The notes beneath the pieces were generated by a model. The model had not been told where the DNA came from and did not search any database. It saw only the letters and a program-made list of their open reading frames with translations. A stretch of 64,000 nt of DNA from Castanea sativa (taxonomy: Eukaryota; Streptophyta; Magnoliopsida; Fagales; Fagaceae): positions 31,034,088-31,098,087 of the forward strand of contig NC_134023.1 in the NCBI RefSeq assembly GCF_040712315.1, given 5' to 3'. Positions 60,869 through 64,000 of this stretch are shown here, piece after piece. How positions within the stretch are numbered: position 1 is the stretch's first letter; each line of letters opens with the position of its first letter. Both the position numbers and the translations under genes were made by a program.

Positions 60869-62194
60869 TCATTGTCCGTTGGGCTGATACAGGTGTTGCT
60901 TCAACTTTCCCTCACTAGCAAGCTGCTCTAAATGATTCCAAAGTGTCCGACAATTCTCGGTAGTATGACCTACATCCTGATGATATTGGCAAAAAGGGTT
61001 CTGATTCCATTTCCGTTTCCCAAGGTCCCCTGCCATCTTACTAGGCCACTTGAAGTAGGGTTCCTTGTGGACTTTCTCCAGCAATTGGTGCACCGGTTCT
61101 CAGAATACGGTATTAACTACTTTAGGATTGGCTAAAGCAGATTGCCCTGATAAATCTCTCCTCGGCTTATTGTTATGGTACCTCTCCGACCTGAAATCCC
61201 TCATCTCTTGAGGGATAACCTTCGCCTTACTCTTACCTTGTTGTTGGTCTTCCTCAACCTTTTTATACTCGTCAATGCGATCCATGAGCCGACGTACACT
61301 CCACACAGGCTTTTTAGTCAGAAATTTCCTTAAGTCATGATTAGTTGGGAGGCCCACTTTAAAAGTGTTAATCGCCACCTCGTCAAAATTGCCATCGATT
61401 TCATTAAACATCTCCCAGTATCTGTCAGAGTATGTTTTCAAAGTCTCACCTTCCCTCATGGCCATGGATAACAATGAGTCCAAAGGCCGATGGACTCTAC
61501 TGCATGTGATGAATCGAGAAGCGAATGCCCTAGTGAGTTCCATGAAAGAATCAACGGATCCTGGCTTTAGTTCGTTAAACCATCTCATAGCAATAGGTTC
61601 CAGGCTAGAGGGAAAGACTTTGCACATCAAGGTTTCGTTCTGAGAATGTACCGCCATCCTCTGATTAAAATGGCTCGCGTGTTCGATTGGGTCTGTCCTG
61701 CCATTATAGATGGTGAAGGTGGGCTGAGTGAACCGCTGTAGGAGCCTTCCTTTCTCGATCCTGCGTGAGAAGGGTGACTTGGAGAGTTGGTGCAACACCT
61801 GGCTCATAGCATCATTTTCCAAGCCCCTGGAGGGAAACTTCTTATGCCTACGACCTGGTAGCTCATCCTTCTCGTAAGAGAAGGTTTTGCTAGGGGGAGT
61901 CCTGGACCTTGGACTGTAACTGCTTCCCTAGGACCCCCCAAAGGAAGGATTGGACGGAGGTGAAACCCGCCTTCATCTAACACGGCGTAGCTTTTTCTTA
62001 AGGTGGTCAATCTCCCTCTGCATGGCCTTGGCATCATCCTCATGGGTGGCCCTGCTTCCACCACGCGAATGGCTTGCATCAGGGTGTAATGTAAGCACAC
62101 TTCCCTCTCGATCCCTTCGACGCTCAAGATGCTTAAAATGATCTTCGCGTTGGGACCCCTGAGACTCTGCATGATGCGAACCTAAGCCTGCTAT
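60869..62194 (-). pseudogene. gag of element 2 (broken)
   Basis: The expected start codon is ATA at 62194-62192, where element 1 has ATG. A stop (TGA, from CGA) lies about 210 nt downstream. The gag domain (61100-61822) is open: FNQRMAVHSQNETLMCKVFP, RWFNELKPGSVDSFMELTR, FASRFITCSRVHRPLDSL. The nucleocapsid motif CQYHQDVGHTTENC (CX2HX4HX4C) is intact near 61000, an H replacing the second C of the usual zinc knuckle. A further stop lies at about 61097. Confidence 0.85.
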
Positions 62195-62220
62195 GATGTT
62201 CCAATTCCTTCAACACTAGA

Positions 62221-62238
62221 TTCCCACAGACGGCGCCA
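62221..62238 (-). other. Primer binding site of element 2
   Basis: TGGCGCCGTCTGTGGGAA on the minus strand, two bases from the LTR. The start TGG pairs with a tRNA CCA end. The first nine bases suit a tRNA ending ACGGCGCCA, but the remainder fits no tRNA I can name with confidence. Confidence 0.8.
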
Positions 62239-62240
62239 AT

Positions 62241-63002
62241 TATACGTGCACAATTTGTACCCGGTCCAATCACTAGATGGACCCAAGCCCAAACAGTCTT
62301 ATACAATGAAATTTGTAGAGTATGGGTTTGAAATCTAGGTTAGGGATATTGGAGAGTTGATAAATAGGCTAGAATGCCACAATCTATGCAAATAATAGAT
62401 GAATATGACAAAAAACTCTCCTCAGACGTAAGCCGAGGACCACTTGTATTGCCTTTCTTTCTCTAAGCAAAAGATTACAATTGGTCTTCAAGTTTTTCCT
62501 CCCTCCCCCCTTCATACCTCTCCTGTCCTCTCTTATATCCCTCTTCTTCTCTTCTTTCTCTCCCACGTGTAGCACAGATTTTTCTCCTAGATACTTGTTC
62601 CATCCACCACCTTCTTGAAGTCTTCAAATAATAGCTGGAAGGCTGAATATTACTGTTCAAATGTCATTTCTCCATTAATGCGGTCAGGGAGGTAGATGCA
62701 AGGCCTTTAATGTGGTGGTAGCAGCTTTTTTCCTCAAATATTTCTCGCACGTTCCTCCTTCTAACGAGTACTTGGATCACGCCTTTACCCAACAGATCTT
62801 CCAGAATTCTGTCTCTAAATCCTTTAGCACGTCCCATGGCCTTTACTGGGCCCATCCGAGGAGATACTCCTCCTCGGACAATTCCTTTGCCCCTTGTAGC
62901 GCGAACTGGCCTGTGGGTCTCGAAGACTCTAATTGAACAGACTCATACCAACAAACCAGGTCCAAGGGCCAAATGTGCATTTAAGCATTTTTACCCCCCA
63001 CA
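62241..63002 (-). repeat. 5' LTR of element 2
   Basis: Reversed, it starts TGTGGGGGGTAAAAATGC. Its inner end reads GTGCACGTATA where the 3' LTR has GTACA, so the terminal CA has become TA. Confidence 0.95.
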
Positions 63003-63007
63003 GTTAC

Positions 63008-63690
63008 CATGCTTCAAACAACATATTTTAATATGTGAAAAAATATAATTGTGTTTGGTACGTGTATGTATTTTCCTAAAAAAGTGGTAACTTTCTGACA
63101 TGTACAATTAATGGAGGTGAATAGATAGATGAAGAAATTTGAAAGTGAAGAGAGAAGGGATGAGAAAGAGAAGGGAGGAAAAAAGAGAGAGTTGTAGTTA
63201 TGTTAGGTCTTATCAAGTGGGTCCCACACTTATATAAATATTTACAAAAGTGCCATTAAATATTGTTATTTGAAAACTAAAACTGGTAAGCATTAGTATT
63301 GGTAGTGCTAAAAATCTAAATTGCTATTTTTAGCACTACAAACTTCAATTAGTGCCCAACATTGGTGGAGCCAAAGGTAAATTTTTTTGCCATCTTGATA
63401 TAGTAAACAACCAAAAGTAGTTGTATACTGTAGCAAAAAGGCATAAAAAAAATTGTTTATTCTCTTCTCTCATTAAAAAAAAAAAGGTTTTCTCTCTTCT
63501 CTCTCTCTCTCCGATCTTCTCTCCTTCTCTCTCTCTCAGGGCCGGTTGAATGGTGGAGCAAGAGATGCGGTTGCCTAAGGCCCCAAGTAAAAAAAAGGCC
63601 CTCAAAGTTTAACCAATAGAGCTATTTATAATCAATAAATAAAATAATATTTTTTTACCAGATGAAAAACAAATAAAAAATAGAGAAAAA
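63008..63690. other. AT-rich flank with (CT)n tract
   Basis: 63020-63065 ('caaacaacatattttaatat', 'tgtgtttggtacgtgtatg') looks like the right part of an older TIR element whose left part ('gtcctgtttggtagtagc') is at 44882, before the Mutator-like insertion. (CT)n occurs at about 63496-63538. No gene. Confidence 0.4.
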
Positions 63691-63861
63691 TGCAACGTTC
63701 ACAATATTTTTACAACACTTTTACAACTAATGCTAAGTTATAGGTTGTTACAGCCTATTATTGATGGCAAAAATAATAATTATAGTGATATTTTTAAATA
63801 GAAAACAAAAAGTAACTTAAAACCTAGGATTTGTTGTAAAAACAATATTGTGAATGTTGCA
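63691..63861. mobile_element. MITE related to 15802-15974
   Basis: The inverted ends 'tgcaacgttcacaatatttt' and, reversed, 'gtgcaacattcacaatattg' are followed by 'ttacaac' on both sides. The target duplication is unclear. 63862-64000 has nothing recognisable. Confidence 0.7.
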
Positions 63862-64000
63862 CTTCTAAAAAAAAAAAGAATAATAATATGAGTTTAGTTA
63901 GCAAACTTTTACTAGTTCTCATCTAAGTCTACCACTAACACCACTCTTTTACTTACCACTATCAATCTACCACATCAACAAGTATGAAAAATTTGTCAAA

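Larger units (their letters stand above)
51833..63002 (-). mobile_element. Tat/Retand-type Ty3/gypsy retrotransposon, element 2
   Basis: An 11,170-bp element in the opposite orientation to element 1, with the same layout and LTRs of 762 bp each. The flanks GATAC (51828-51832) and GTTAC (63003-63007) match at four of five bases and are probably a mutated target duplication. The LTRs differ at about 29 positions by eye (about 4%). It lacks the solo LTR found in element 1, so integrase is continuous apart from point damage. gag-protease, RT-RNase H and integrase lie in frames shifted by single-base indels, and several stops are present, so it is dead. Confidence 0.94.

Overview
The window is eukaryotic nuclear DNA from a dicot plant, very AT-rich and dominated by transposable elements. 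The repeat style suggests a woody species, perhaps Fagaceae, but that is only an impression. Just two intact host genes are visible, both intronless and both on the minus strand: a cytochrome b5-fusion sphingolipid delta-8 desaturase (6076-7419) and a secreted class III, hevamine-type chitinase (43370-44257). No tRNA, rRNA or CRISPR was recognised.

Region by region: 1-5870 holds diverged duplicated repeats, a solo LTR and MITE-like sequences. 5871-8100 is the desaturase locus. 8400-21300 is AT-rich sequence with a PIF/Harbinger transposase relic, several TIR elements, two more solo LTRs, tandem duplications and microsatellites. 21307-33790 is a complete but decayed 12.5-kb Ty3/gypsy element of Tat/Retand type (element 1, plus strand, target duplication GGTGT), interrupted by a younger solo LTR. 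33791-43369 is degenerate retroelement-like noncoding DNA with another solo LTR. The chitinase follows. 44905-51734 is a 6.8-kb Mutator-like element with matching TIRs and an exact 10-bp target duplication. It carries three exons of a 2-alkenal reductase gene with introns still present, and a 92-bp minisatellite. 51833-63002 is a second Tat element (element 2, minus strand), 11.2 kb. 63003-64000 is AT-rich with a MITE.

Both Tat elements share one layout: LTR, PBS, gag, protease, RT, RNase H, a second RNase H, integrase, a 151-bp tandem array, an antisense gene, PPT and LTR. The antisense gene starts near the 3' LTR and runs towards the integrase. It has splice sites at equivalent places in both copies, an exon of exactly 998 nt in both, and splicing that keeps the frame in both. 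This antisense spliced gene and the Pack-MULE-like element are the most interesting things in the window.

Five solo LTRs were delimited by TG...CA ends and exact 5-bp target duplications. Three belong to one ~1.4-kb family. The locus has therefore seen repeated LTR insertion followed by recombinational loss, with much C-to-T type decay of coding sequence. All boundaries and comparisons were read by eye; no alignment or database search was run.
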